Origin: Casuarina equisetifolia
Taxonomy: Eukaryota > Streptophyta > Magnoliopsida > Fagales > Casuarinaceae
Direction of reading: 5' to 3'
Length of the DNA stretch: 64,000 nt
Assembly: GCA_028551475.1 (NCBI GenBank)
Contig: CM052357.1
Location: forward strand, 18,151,931 to 18,215,930
A program made the translations under genes and the position numbers. How positions within the stretch are numbered: position 1 is the stretch's first letter; every line of letters starts with the position of its first letter. Positions 1-10,620 of the stretch are shown piece after piece. The notes beneath the pieces were generated by a model. The model saw nothing but the letters and a program-made list of their open reading frames with translations. It had not been told where the DNA came from and searched no databases.

Positions 1-600
1 CTCAGTTTTATCTGTCATTAAACACCTATTATTCTTGCTGAAATTTGAGTTCCTAGTTAGTAATATGGACCATTTTAAATTTTCCTTGGGGTGAAAGTTG
101 TACTTGCTTTGTATGGGGTTGTTGTTTCCAGCAAGACATAATCAGCACGTGCTTGCATCAAAGTCAATGCCTTCCCTTATGGCCTTGGCATAAAGCTTTC
201 AAGCTTGATAGTTAATCCTTTGGCAATTTCACTCTCCAATATTATTTTCTCGGTCACACCGATCAGTTTAGCTAGAGAACAAGCTCTCTCAAGCTTGTGT
301 TCTACTCCAACTCCATAAATGCCAAAGTTGTGGAGCCTATAGAAAATTACCTTAGAAAATCATTTGTTGATCTATGCATAATTTCGTTATATGTATAACC
401 ATGTGTAAAAAAATTATTTTTGAATTACCTTATACACATATGATGATACCAAAACCATACCCTTTTAGTGTTTCTAGGTATTGTAGTAAATATTAGTTAT
501 GGTGTGGTGATGAATGATTGTAACATACACTTTCGCACCTATCTACGCCATTAAATGGTTTAAGGCTCATAGAAAAATATTTGAAGCAAATTATTTCATT
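1..600 (+). repeat. Spacer block A, copy 1
   Basis: Non-coding AT-rich DNA that recurs in every unit of the cluster. Its signature features are a GACCATTTTAA stretch, AGCACGTGCTTG, GGCATAAAGCTTTC, then CAGTTTAGCTAGAGAACAAG and CCAAAGTTGTGGAGC. The closest copy is 9425-10030. Parts recur at 13500-13860, 25690-25800, 28250-28640, 42144-42660 and 59690-59799, and inverted at 33215-33450. I see no gene in it. Confidence 0.75.
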
Positions 601-604
601 GATT

Positions 605-1115
605 TTTTAAGAAAGAAAATAATCAAATATTGAGATTGATTCTTCAAGATAAGGTATAGAGACAAATAAAGAAAATATTTTGTTTAGGTGGAAATAAAGC
701 GAGTGCGAATCTAGCCATGAATAAGAAGAAGGAGGAGGAGGGAAAATAAGAAGGGCAGAAGTCAGAGTAGCAGGAAGAGAGGACTCCATAAGTTGTTTGC
801 ATAAGATGATAGAGAAAACAAAAGAAGCGGTGTCGTTTAGTAGAATAAATCTATTAGCCAAAGACACAGTGAGTGCGAGTATGACCATAAAGAAAGCCAA
901 ATATTAATATTTTCCCCTCTCTACCCTTCCAATTGCCCTTCCTTCATGGCTAGACTCGCACTCGCTCTATCTTCACCTAGTACATTTACCTTTAACAAAC
1001 GGCGCCACTTTTTTGGGTTTCTCCATGATTCTTTGTGAACAAGTTGCAGAGTCCTTTCTTTCCTTACTCTTGCTTCTACCCTTTTTATTTTCCTCTTTTT
1101 TTCTCTTTTAATACC
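605..1115. repeat. Inverted-repeat (foldback) element R2, copy 1
   Basis: The left part (about 720-902) and right part (about 908-1115) are imperfect inverted copies with almost no spacer. CTAGCCATGAATAAG and GGGCAGAAG...GAGGACTCC on the left answer CTTCATGGCTAG and GGAGTC...CTTCTACCC on the right, read in reverse complement. Related copies lie at 10185-10550, 13996-14136, 28763-28898 and 42709-43890. It matches no named family that I recognise. Open frames across it are by-products of the pyrimidine-rich arms. Confidence 0.6.
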
Positions 1116-1906
1116 AACTTTTTTGAAGAAGGAAAACGTTCTCTTTCACTTTTTTGTTTAAAAAAAGTCTTGGCGAATAAATTTTGGATTTCATAAGAAA
1201 GAATGTGTTATTTTTAATCTAAGAAAGGAAGCTAACCATCTTTATCATTTGCCAAAGGTAGCTCTCTTAGATCACAAAACAACCTTCTTCATTAATTAAA
1301 ATGTGTAACCAACTCAAATAAGCTTCATTGTGATAATTTCAAATACATGGCCTTCAAGATCAAAGCAAATGCATTAAATAATCATATATATCTCAATCCA
1401 AGATGCATTCACAACAAATCATTCAAGGAATGTATTAAACAATTTAGCAATAAGTTTCATTCCTTGAATCATAACAAAGATCTATTCTTCTTTCAACAAT
1501 CATTGTTCAATTACTTAAATTAAGTGGGAAACATCATACTAGCAAGCTTTGTGATTTTCTTTTTTTCAGATTGTTTATGCGTTTTTAATCTCAAACTCCA
1601 CTATCAACACATTTCTATGAAAAAGATAAAAAAAGAAAAGAAAAGGAAAGAAAGAAACTTCAACGACAAATTGTAGAAGTAGCAACTAGCCATTTCCTAA
1701 CGTTTTTTTCGTTAGTGTGTCAAAACTATAGTCTCAGAGATCAGTCAACGTCAGGTTCCAAAACAAAGGTAAAAGTGGCTACTCCTTTGGGTCACTTGGT
1801 GTTTTTGCCCGGGAAATTACAACAAAAGGAGAAATCCAGAGTGAAAGCTCAGTTTACTTAACTTCTGCCTTGGCATCAGGCCTGGGAAAGACAAGAAGAG
1901 AACTTT
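1116..1906. other. Intergenic spacer, no gene seen
   Basis: AT-rich. Around 1190-1310 (CATAAGAAAG...GCCAAAGGTAGCTCTCTTAGATCA) it matches the DNA that follows the R2 copies at 14200-14330 and 28960-29070, so it is part of the duplicated unit. Nothing coding is recognisable. Confidence 0.6.
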
Positions 1907-2036
1907 CAGCCCAATTAGATAAAGAATCGAATAAAATAATGGGCCATATTAAAAATAATCTGTACAACTTCCAGCCCAATTGGATAGAGAACCGAATTGG
2001 AAAATGAGCCGAATTAAAAATAGGCTTTTTCTCATC
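1907..2036. repeat. 65-bp tandem repeat, two copies
   Basis: Two imperfect copies start with CAGCCCAATT at 1907 and 1972. Each continues with GGATAGAGAA/AGATAAAGAA, an ATGGGCC/ATGAGCC word and ATTAAAAATA. I assign no function. Confidence 0.65.
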
Positions 2037-2082
2037 ATAGTCCAACTAGATAAAAGAAGCAATAAAAAGTTTATTCTCAGTG

Positions 2083-2143
2083 TTAATATAAGGCGTCAAT
2101 ATAATTTAATGTAAATATTATATTAAATTATACCTTATATTAA
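2083..2143. repeat. Long two-part hairpin (possible tiny MITE)
   Basis: Outer arms TTAATATAAGG (2083-2093) and CCTTATATTAA (2133-2143) pair perfectly. Inner arms TATAATTTAAT (2100-2110) and ATTAAATTATA (2122-2132) also pair perfectly. Together they form a 61-bp near-palindrome with a short loop. It is AT-only apart from the GG/CC pairs. It could be a MITE remnant or a chance AT-rich structure. Confidence 0.55.
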
Positions 2144-3088
2144 TTGCTTTTTGGCACATTTTTCTGATTTTAAAAATCATTTTTAAAGCTCTCTCTTTAT
2201 CATCACCAAAATAACCAAGCAATACCCATGTTCATAGCACTATGTCTTGCATAAGTTAGCTCCATGGTCTCACCACTATATGTTCTTGCTACAATCTCCT
2301 ACCTACAAAGGTTATCCCTCCATTGATCCTTTGACTCAAAAAATATACATTATTGTTCATGCCACATTTGATGATTCATCACTTCCATTTTAGCAAAGAT
2401 ACTTTTCTACCAAGCTTTCTTCTTTTATTTTATTTTTTTGGTGCAAATATACGTTTGCACTAATAAGACTTATAAAGGTTAACATTATGAAAGTTATGAA
2501 AATATGAGGGTTAAAAGGCCCTAAATCTCACTCAAAATCATGCTTCCTTAAAAGGATTTATATTTTAAAACAAAAAGATCTTATTCTAACAATTTTTCTT
2601 ATTTTTGCCAATAGGATAGAATTGTTAATTGTTTTGTTTGAAATTATCTTCTATTGTGTTTAGCACATATACAATAAATGCAAGTTAAAAAAAATATTTT
2701 GAAAAGTTTTGTAGTCAAATATATTTTTTTAGTTACTTTGATCATTTACTGTAGTTCTTCATTTTATCCTCCAATATAATGTTTAATTCCATTCTAAGTA
2801 AAGATAGTCAAAATCATCTTGGTCTATGTACATTAAAAAATGAGATGACTTTTGTTTTTAACCTGAGATTGACAAAAATGACATATAAGTTAATTAAAGG
2901 GAGTTATCTATAAATTCTTCTGTTGTAAAAAATTGATCTTGACAAACTAACTATTTAATAAAATTATGTTTGATAATACTGCCAATCAAAAATATATCAT
3001 ATCATTTCACTTTTTCATTAATTGGTCGAGACCTACTTTTTCACTTTACCATATATTAAGTTTGGGATCCCCATAACTATATGCTCTA
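2144..3088. other. AT-rich spacer with a retroelement remnant
   Basis: No gene seen. About 2590-2740 resembles the poly(A) retroelement at 60209-60511 (TTGCCAATAGGATAGAATTG..., then ACAATAAATGCAAGTTAAAA). The rest is unassigned AT-rich DNA. Confidence 0.45.
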
Positions 3089-3089
3089 G

Positions 3090-3440
3090 CTTCCATGGAG
3101 TCTTCCTCCCATGCCTTACCTTGTTATTTTTCTCCTAAGGAATCTTTATAGATTCAACATTGGTAGCTAACTCCACTCTAGCTCTTGGATCTTTCACTTT
3201 TGTAGGAGGTCCTTCATCTACTCCATCATCACCATTTGCTCCACCCCCACATCCTATGGTCACCAAACTACTAGTTGGCACCATCCCATGCCACACCATT
3301 ACATGTCAGCACACATTCACTTTGTTTGCTACTAAACAATCATATTATGAGCTTACCACTCTTGTGCAAGCCATCAAGTGTCCTTATTGGTATGTCACAA
3401 TGGATGAATAATTTTTAGTATTGGTTCATAATTACACCTA
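3090..3440 (+). pseudogene. Copia pol remnant, truncated (unit 1)
   Basis: This stretch parallels the DNA leading into the decayed reverse transcriptase at 14770-15050 and 29480-29780. Shared text includes GGAGGTCCTTCATCTACTCCATCATCACC in pieces and CATTGGTATGTCAC-like ends. The frame from 3160 ends in a peptide resembling the start of the copia RT region (about 10 residues, WYVTMDE) and then meets a stop. The RT core present in the sister copies is missing here. It is a dead fragment, not a host gene. Confidence 0.6.
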
Positions 3441-4157
3441 GAATCTTGTTACACCACCAAGACAATCATTACTTATTGCTTACTCTCTTTGTTTTGGGTT
3501 TTTGAAATTATTGTTTTGCCTCCTCCCTTGTCCCTTCTTTCTTTCCTGGGTATTCTTGCCTTTTCTTTTGTTATTTTATTATCATTTTTAATTTTGATCT
3601 TCCCTTTGGCTCCTATGATTGTTAAAATATTGTTTCATCAAAATTTCCTATAATTCATGAATTTGTAGTTTATACAATTGCTTAAAACACTAATCATAAA
3701 ATTGAATTAGATAACTCAAAATTCATTCTAACAATATTTCTTACATCTAATGAATATTAAATGTCCAAACATAAACAATTTAGTAGGAGAAATCATATAA
3801 TTTGTATAACAAAAATATAATTATCATGCAATCCCTCCTTTTTTTTCTTTTTCTTTTTTAATGGGGTGATATAAGAATATTAGAAAATTTATTTGGGAAG
3901 GAGATGTCTAAAACCCCATGGCTAGTGATAGTCATGCAAGTGCTATTGAGCTCTAAGGACTCAACATCACAAAATCATTAGTAAATAAATTCCTGACTTC
4001 TATGTTCACTACCTACCACCATTCTTGAATATTTAACAATTTAATGTATCAGTATTTAATTTTGATATTTTGAACTAAGACATTGTGTAAAGATAGAGAT
4101 TTGTCAAAATATTATATTTTTATCATGGTCAAACCCTACATAGAGAAAAGTACATAA
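3441..4157. repeat. Unit blocks R6 and R7, first pair of unit 1
   Basis: R6 (about 3480-3750) has TTTTGAAATTATTG, CTTTTCTTT and AAACACTAATCATAAAATTGAATTAGATAACTC. R7 (about 3890-4010) has GGAGATGTCT...TGACTTCTATGTTCA. Both recur next to the other GLP copies. R6 recurs at 4530-4850, 16430-16780, 31370-31740, 43950-44320 and 50390-50740. It recurs inverted at 36270-36620 and 41900-42140. No gene. Confidence 0.65.
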
Positions 4158-4530
4158 TCAAATCTTATATTTTGAATGTCCGTTTCTGCAGGGGCATTGC
4201 TTCTCGAGAATCGACAATCTGCTCTCGAAATTGCCATTAGAGGCTTCTCCTCCTACTGCCACTTTGGAATCGCAATCGCGCGCCCAAGGGCCAGATTTCT
4301 GGCATTTGAAGCATGAAGAAGAACCATAAACATCGCCGTTTCTAGAGGCGACGCCTTGCCGCGAATCAACTGGAGAAATGAGACCTTTCAGAGTGGCGGT
4401 GTACTCTCCATCCTGATCGACCTTGCGGCACTTGGCGGAGGAGATGAGTGCATGGGCCTCAGCCGCCACCACCTGGGAGAGGAACTCCTCGTCTTCCTTC
4501 ACTTGGACTTCGATCCTATCTCTTCGTGTC
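4158..4530 (-). pseudogene. CCHC/GRF-type zinc-finger gene fragment, copy a
   Basis: The minus strand reads an acidic start (KEDEEFLSQVVAAEAHAL), then DGEYTATLKGL, a CCHC knuckle of the CFKC...GPWARDC type, and an end reading LEKQCPCRNG. This order resembles the N-terminal part of plant zinc-knuckle proteins that continue into GRF-type fingers. That family name is from memory and not certain. The GRF part is absent, because the frame runs out into R7-like DNA. No copy in the window keeps an ATG at the expected start: the codon before GAAGTCCAAGTG is ATC or ATT. It is a first-exon fragment duplicated with the GLP units. Copies lie at 15870, 30650, 32150 and 44690. Confidence 0.6.
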
Positions 4531-5140
4531 CATCTTCATCACGTATCCCTTGCTTTTTTGTTTTGGGATTCTGAAATTATGATTTCTTCCCTCCATTCTG
4601 CTTCCTCTTTCCCTGGATATCTCCGCCTTTTCACTTGTTGTTTTATTATTATTTTTAATTCGATCTTCTTTTGGGCTCAAATCGATAAAATTCTCTTTTT
4701 CTTCGTCAAAATTTTTTATAATCCGTAAACTTGTAGCTTATACATTGTTTAAAACGCCAATCATAAACTTAAATTAGATAACTCAAAATTCATTTTAATA
4801 ATAATTTTTACTACTAATGAATATTATTTATTTAATTCATATTAACAAAAATGTAATCATCATGGAATTATTATTTTTTATTAGTGGTAGCATAGAGATT
4901 TTAAGAGACTTTTTTTGAGGAGGAGATGTCTCTAACTTTCACTTGATGGTAATCCCTGGAAGCCACAAAGCTGCAAGGGCTTGGGCATCAAATAATTATT
5001 GGTAGAGTTAAAAATAAAGTCTTGACTTCTATGTTTAGTGGGTAACACCCTTCTTAGATAAAACATCATATTCTTAAAGAGTTGTCAAAACATCGTATTC
5101 TTATTGTGGTCCAACTCTACATAGAGAGAGGTACATAATC
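4531..5140. repeat. R6 and R7 blocks between the zinc-finger fragment and GLP1
   Basis: R6 begins where the zinc-finger fragment ends. It probably represents the 5' leader and upstream DNA of that gene, read on the minus strand. R7 (about 4910-5060) leads to the GLP1 3' flank. Non-coding. Confidence 0.6.
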
Positions 5141-5146
5141 AAATCT

Positions 5147-5152
5147 TTTATT
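5147..5152 (-). terminator. GLP1 polyadenylation signal AATAAA
   Basis: AATAAA on the minus strand, about 45 bp past the GLP1 stop. The same signal follows GLP3 at 35897. Confidence 0.6.
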
Positions 5153-5195
5153 TTAATATTATTACAATAGAATGAGATAAAATTTTGCACTCCCA

Positions 5196-5992
5196 CTAGA
5201 ACTTCTTTTGAAGATATTCAACGATATTTTTGTCAAGTTGGAAGGCCTTGGCGATCACGTTAGGATCAATGGGAGGATCAGATCCAAAAATAGCATCCGC
5301 AATAGTGATGACCCCAGCGTTTTGGCTGCTCAATCCGGCAAAGGCAACAGCATTGGTGTGTCCCACATTGACCTGGAAGTGAATGAGACCGATTGGGAAG
5401 ACAAAGACATCTCCCTTGTTTAGAACCTTGGTGAAAAGGCGGTTTTCTCCGTTTGCTAGGTTGGAAGTGACAAAACCAACGTGGAGAGTACCCTCCACGA
5501 CCACTAGAATCTCAGTTCCACGAGGGTGGGTGTGGGGAGGGTTTTGGCCATATGGTGCATAGTCGATGCGGACTAGAGATATGCCGAGAGTGTTGAGACC
5601 TGCAAGTGTATCTACATTCACTGTAGTGACATTCGACCCAACTCGATTGCCCGTGTCTCCAGCATTTTGGAGCCCCGAGGCGAAAAAGTCTTCTGCCTTG
5701 ACAAGCTCAGGATCCTTGCAGAATTTGCCATTCACAAACACTGCAGGAAAGACATTGAGATACTCATAATAAGAAAGCAATTTATGAGGATCTTGCTTTT
5801 CTTAACTCGACAACCTTAGTTAAGCAGGAGCTTGATAAATGAATGAGTAAAATACAAGTATATACCTCCATTCTTGGGCTCATCAACTGCGACACAGAAG
5901 TCCTGAAGTGGGCTAGGATCGTAGGCAGAGACAAAGGAGGATGTCAGTGCCAAGACGGCTACAATTGCAAGGAAACAGATTCCTTTCGCCAT
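5196..5992 (-). CDS. Germin-like protein GLP1 (intact, two exons)
   Basis: Secreted cupin of the germin-like family. Known members are apoplastic, manganese-binding and hexameric, with superoxide dismutase or oxalate oxidase activity. Which one applies cannot be read here. Exon 1 is 5992-5866 (127 nt), the intron 5865-5741 with GT/AG ends, and exon 2 5740-5196, giving 223 residues. Residues 1-23 are a signal peptide ending VSA. Cys33 and Cys50 are the conserved disulfide pair. Cupin box 1 gives metal ligands His112, His114 and Glu119 (HTHPRGTE). Box 2 ([14 protein letters not shown]) gives His163. Asn79-Val-Thr is a glycosylation site. The start is fixed by the MAKG signal peptide shared by all four copies. 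It differs from GLP3 at about 13 residues. A TATA box lies at 6065 and AATAAA at 5147. Intact by reading; expression unknown. Confidence 0.93.
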
Positions 5993-6064
5993 TTCTAAGT
6001 GATTAACTTCTTTTCAATGATCTTGTTTTGGTAACGGGTGGGAAAGGATCTCCCGAAACATATA

Positions 6065-6072
6065 TATTTATA
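6065..6072 (-). promoter_or_regulatory. GLP1 TATA box
   Basis: TATAAATA on the minus strand, with 72 bases between it and the ATG. GLP3 has the same box at the same distance (34974-34981). That spacing suits a leader of roughly 40 nt. Confidence 0.75.
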
Positions 6073-7218
6073 GTTAACAGCCATTGAGCAGGTCAATGGT
6101 TCAGCCAAGGTTAACACAAGAAGTCTTTAGTGGTTACGTATTTAATATGACAAGGACAAAGTCCTCAACCACTAGGGCAGACTTTCAACATTGTCTGGTT
6201 TGTTCTTCTCAAGCCTTTTCTTCTCTCCAGACGGATTTCTTCTTCTTATGCTTAACAAATTTTGACTAGTGCCCATGTTTTTATTTATTTATTTTAATTG
6301 GGCTATGCCTATTCAGTAACGCGACATATTGGTAAAGGATATTTGGTCAGTCGACGTCGGAAAGTTGACATCTAGATGCTGAAGCTGTCAAATGGAACAA
6401 TTTGGAATAAGAAAACTTAACTATCAAGAATAGAAACAACGATCGAGTAAAAGAAAAGAAGAAATAAAAACTCTGCCATTCCCGCTTGATCTCACCTGGT
6501 GGATGTACGAATTGCAGTAGGTAATGAACAATATAACCAATGTAAATAAATATCCAAAGCCACGTCAGTTACGTGTACAATTGTCGTCTCCAAGTCAAAA
6601 AAAGTATGTATTTGAAAAGGTCAAGTGATCGAAAATCGTTCAATGACTTCTGCATCTCTGTACCAAAGGTTAAGCGGCAAGATAACTACATTTCTAGGTT
6701 TACATGATAATGGCATTTATTTATTGAATTCATATGATGAATATGAATGGTGGTGGAAATGAATGAAGTGGCTTTCTTGTTACCACACAGATCTCGTTAC
6801 CTTATCTATCCAGAATTTCTCCAGTAAGAAGTCTCTTTTTCTATTTTTCTTTGGATGAAATTCAACTGATGATCATATTTTCCTTGCTGGCAACCACCAA
6901 GTGTGAACCTATATCACTCCGCAAATGAAAAGCAGCCTATCAATTCGTGGTATTCATAGGGACCCAGGTTCTTTCCACAACTAGATAAATCTTGATGGAC
7001 TGTGATTAACAATCTACCTTCAAATTTAGACATTCCCGCGAGACTTGTAATATAACCCGGGAGAAACCGAAAAAATAAAAAAAATAAAAAAAAAAACAAA
7101 AAGAAGCATTTGTTAAAAAACAAAATGATAATTGTTGAGTCATTGTCATAAAATCTAAAATTTGATGAAAAAAGTTAATTTACAAGTTGGAATGATATTT
7201 TTGACACTTAAACATCAC
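6073..7218 (-). promoter_or_regulatory. Conserved GLP upstream region, copy 1
   Basis: About 1.1 kb upstream of GLP1 is shared with GLP2 (24155-25340, beyond the gypsy element), GLP3 (33930-35053) and part of GLP4 (57240-57960). Conserved marks include AAGACTTCTTGTGTTAACC, AAATTTGTTAAGCATAAG, CCATTTG-type words and TTACTGGAGAA. In GLP1 it includes TGACGTGG (minus, about 6559-6566) and a GACGTC core near 6353-6358, both possible bZIP sites. Binding is inference only. Confidence 0.55.
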
Positions 7219-7564
7219 TAAAAGACTATATATTTTTTATGTAATTTTTTATTTTTATGAATATGTGAGTTTATTGATTCAAGAATAAAAGAATATAAAA
7301 GCTTAAGAGCATATCCCAACATTATAATTTATTTAAGAGAAAGTTGAATTTGAAAATTTTCAATTATGACACAACAAAAAATTTGTTTAAGAAGGTTTAA
7401 TATTCTTAAATAGAAATGTTCTCCCAAGTATTACTTTTTTTTATTCTAGCTAACAAAATTAGTGTTCACAACCTTATTTTGAAAATGTTTATGATTACGT
7501 TCAAATCATATATAATATATACATGCTAAAAAAAAAGTTTAAGAAGTTTTGGAGTCAAATCCTT
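7219..7564 (-). mobile_element. Poly(A) retroelement fragment, split by a solo LTR
   Basis: Resembles the well-bounded insert at 60209-60511. Shared words include GAATATGTGAGTTTATT, AAAAGCTTAAG and CAATTATGACACAA/CTATGGCACAA. The T-rich left edge is the poly(A) tail of a minus-strand copy. The GLP2 and GLP3 units lack this DNA between AACATCACT and TTAATGTAAAAC. A few remaining bases continue after the solo LTR, at 9049-9068. Confidence 0.5.
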
Positions 7565-9048
7565 TATTAGGTACAATGGCCAACCAAGAAGGGGGGCGGG
7601 GGTTGAATTGGTTGTTTAATTCAAAGTCTATTAATTTGACTTCTTCAAACATAACAAACTCAATCTTTACACTAAGTAGCAATACAAAAAACAAATTTAA
7701 ACAATAATGGACAACAAGCACAAACAAAAGATTTACCATGGTGGTTCTGTACTTATACCTATGTCCACCATTTTCTTCTTTCAACTCAACTAGTTAAAGT
7801 TCACTTTACTCACTAATTAGGAAAATCTCCTAATCCTTCCAATTCCTCCTCAAAAGAATCACAAAACTTTAGGGTTACAATCAAAGGTTATCTCAACCTT
7901 GTTACAAGAGAAAATCCCTAACTAATATATAGTTTATGAGGGATATTGCTAATTAAAGAGCTAATTAAAGATATAAAGTGCTAATCCAAGCTTAAATCAA
8001 AAATGCCTTAAATCTCAGTAAATTAGGGTATCAAATTTACAATAGAGTTTATGTGTAAATAATAATTTAAGTTCAATTAGCATATAAATAAATGTATACA
8101 AGAGTATATAGTCATAAGAATATGATCTTTAAAGAATATCATTAGAGCTTTTCACAAAATCACAATTTGAGGATCAATCTTAATTTCTTCTTTTGATTTC
8201 TCAATAATCTCACGCAAAAACTTCTTTGAACTATAGAACAAAACCCTTTTATATGAGATTCAAAAAATAAAAGCTGATTTGAGGTTTCCGTCAAACTTAA
8301 CAACATTATAAGCTTATTCTCGTTGAAAGAGTAAGATGATTCCATCATTTAGGGTTTCAAATCAAACCCTTAATCATCACAAGGTCATTTTGAGCAACTT
8401 GTTTGACAAATGATCAACTCTTCTACAAATCTTCTTGTTGGGAGAGTGGACATGCAGTTACAAAGAGAGGACATTTTCTCTCACTGTTTAAGTAGTATAT
8501 AAACTAGGGCTTCTATTTGCATGAAATGGATTTGGGGACTTAAGCCTTAGTTGAACAATACCGTTTTAGTTCATAGCATGCCTTCACTTAAAAGCTTTGT
8601 TGGGCTCATGCAATGTGGGCTTGGTTAAGCTTGTGTCTTGTAGGCTTACATTAGCCTGCCTTTTGCAGGCTTGGACTAGCTTGTTTCTTGTGGGCTTGAA
8701 CTAGCCTGCTTCTTGTGGGCTCTTCATATAAAGCTTAAAATACAAGCTTTTGCATACACCTTTCTCCTGCAATAACATAAAAACCAACATCACATTCTTT
8801 TTAATATGAATACCATGCAACTAATATTTTCTCTTTCCCCTTTTATTGTTCAAGAAGTATTCTTTTAGAATTTGAATAAGGTTGCAATATATTAAAATGT
8901 AGGAATCCGACTACTTTATAATATCATTGATTGATATTATATTTTGCACACCTTTTACTTTCTTTAATTCTATTTTACACATTAGCATATGAAAAACATT
9001 TATATGCATTTAATAAAAAAATGTATCACAACAAATCTTTTTTCAACA
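7565..9048. mobile_element. Solo LTR 1 (about 1.48 kb)
   Basis: Flanked by the 5-bp duplication TCCTT (7560-7564 and 9049-9053). It is homologous throughout to the solo LTR at 10621-12183: both start near a TTGAATTG run and end CAACA. The left end reads TATTAG instead of TGTTGG, so it has decayed. No internal domain or second LTR is present, which points to unequal recombination between the two LTRs of a former element. It contains degenerate GGCTTG tandem repeats at 8615-8725. Open frames inside it are not genes. Confidence 0.75.
8615..8725. repeat. GGCTTG-type tandem repeat inside solo LTR 1
   Basis: About three degenerate copies of a roughly 35-bp unit built from CTTGTGGGCTTG...CTAGCCTGC. 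I could not find it in solo LTR 2, so it may have expanded after insertion. Confidence 0.6.
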
Positions 9049-9068
9049 TCCTTTCCCTTAGATTTCTT

Positions 9069-10184
9069 TTCCCTTTTAATGTAAAACTTTTGTCCTACAA
9101 TACTCTGTCATATGTTGATCATACCTTATGCTTAGGATTGAGTGAAGTATAATAGAAAATTCCCTATATGTAGAGCATATTCTAAGGTCTCAAAGTTGAA
9201 TGACACTTTAAATTAATGATCCTAGACTTTAATATTATATTAAATATTTTCAAAGTCTTATATAAGAATTATATGTTTAGCTGAAGAGACATTTTTTATA
9301 TTTAAATATTGGATATGTCTTTAATAGAATATGATTGTTCATAATTTGTAACTTGATAATCTAGAAAGGGAGGCATCTTAAGAGAATTCCCACGTGAAAC
9401 GTGACAATCTTTTGTATGAAAATGCTCAGTTTCATGTCATTAAAGACCTACTATTTGTGCTGAAATTTAAGTTCATAGTTAATAATATGGACCATTTTAA
9501 TTTTTCCTTAGGGGTGAGAGTTATGCTTGTTTTGCATGGGGTTTATGTTCCTACCAAGACATAATCAGCACGTGCTTACATCAAAGTCAATGTCTTCCCC
9601 TGTGGCCTTGGCATAAAGCTTTCTAGCTCAATAGGTAACCCTCTAAATATTCAATACTTTCAAGTAATTGCAGTTTCACTTTGCAATATTATTTTCTTGC
9701 TCACAACAATCAGTTTAGCTAAAGAACAAGCTCTCTCAAGCTTGTGTTCTACTCCAACTCCATAAATGCCAAAGTTGTGGAGCTTATAGAAAATTATCTT
9801 AGAAAATCATTTGTTAATCATGCATAATTTCATTATACGTATATCTATGTATAAAAAAATTATTCTTAAGTTACCTTATATACAAATGATGATACCAAAA
9901 TCATTCCCTTTTTGTGTTCTTAGGTATTTATTAAATCTTAGTTATGGTGTGGTGATAATGATTGCAATATACACTTTCACATATATCTACTCCTTTAAAT
10001 GGTTTAAGGCTTATTGAGAAATATTTTAACCAAATTATTTCATTGAATTTCTAAGAAAGAAAATAATCAAATATTGGGATTAATTCTTAAAGATAATATA
10101 TAGAGTAAAATAAAGAAAATATTTTATTTGGAAGAATCTCTTTATTCAAACTATGTCATTATGGCTTTAGGTATTTAGTTAGAA
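9069..10184. repeat. Unit spacer with block A, copy 2
   Basis: 9069-9420 continues the unit interrupted by the 7219-9068 insertions (TTAATGTAAAACTTTTGTCC..., GGATTGAGTGAAGTATAATAG). 9425-10030 is the second full copy of block A. Similar DNA lies at 25345-25460 and 59360-59700. No gene. Confidence 0.65.
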
Positions 10185-10550
10185 GGGCAAAGAAAGGAAA
10201 ATAAAACTAGCAGAAGCGAGAGCAAAGAGAAGAGAGGACTCCTCGACTTGTTCATGGAGAATCATGGAGAAAACTAAAGAAGCAACATCATTTTGTAGAG
10301 GGACATTTATTAGGTGGAAATAGATAAGTGTGAGTTTGGCCATGAATAAGAAGAAGAAGAAAAATAAGAAAAAATAAAAAGGTAGAAGCCAAAGTAGCAA
10401 GAAGAGAGGATTCCTTAACTCATTTGCATAGGATAATAGATAAAACAAAAGAAGTAGTATCATTTAGTAGGATAAATCTATTAGCTACATAATTAGTGCA
10501 AATATGGCCATGAAAAAAGCCAAATATTAATATTTGCCTCTCTTTCTACC
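10185..10550. repeat. R2 element, copy 2 (arms in direct order)
   Basis: Two direct copies of the R2 left arm (about 10190-10345 and 10346-10510) each carry GAGAGGA(C/T)TCC and a (T)GGCCATGAA word. The right arm is cut off at about 10555, near the solo LTR target. Confidence 0.5.
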
Positions 10551-10620
10551 CTTCCTTTTTTGTAAATCTAGCAAGTGACTGCTGTTTAATGATTCTCACC
10601 AAAATAGATGTGCCTACTAG

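Noticed and set aside
3160..3411. Plus-strand open frame of 83 codons as a host gene
   Set aside because: It lies in copia-derived DNA shared with the RT remnants at 14770 and 29480.
4158..4502. A functional small zinc-finger gene on the minus strand
   Set aside because: No ATG at the conserved start, no downstream GRF exon, and four other decayed copies in the same duplicated units.
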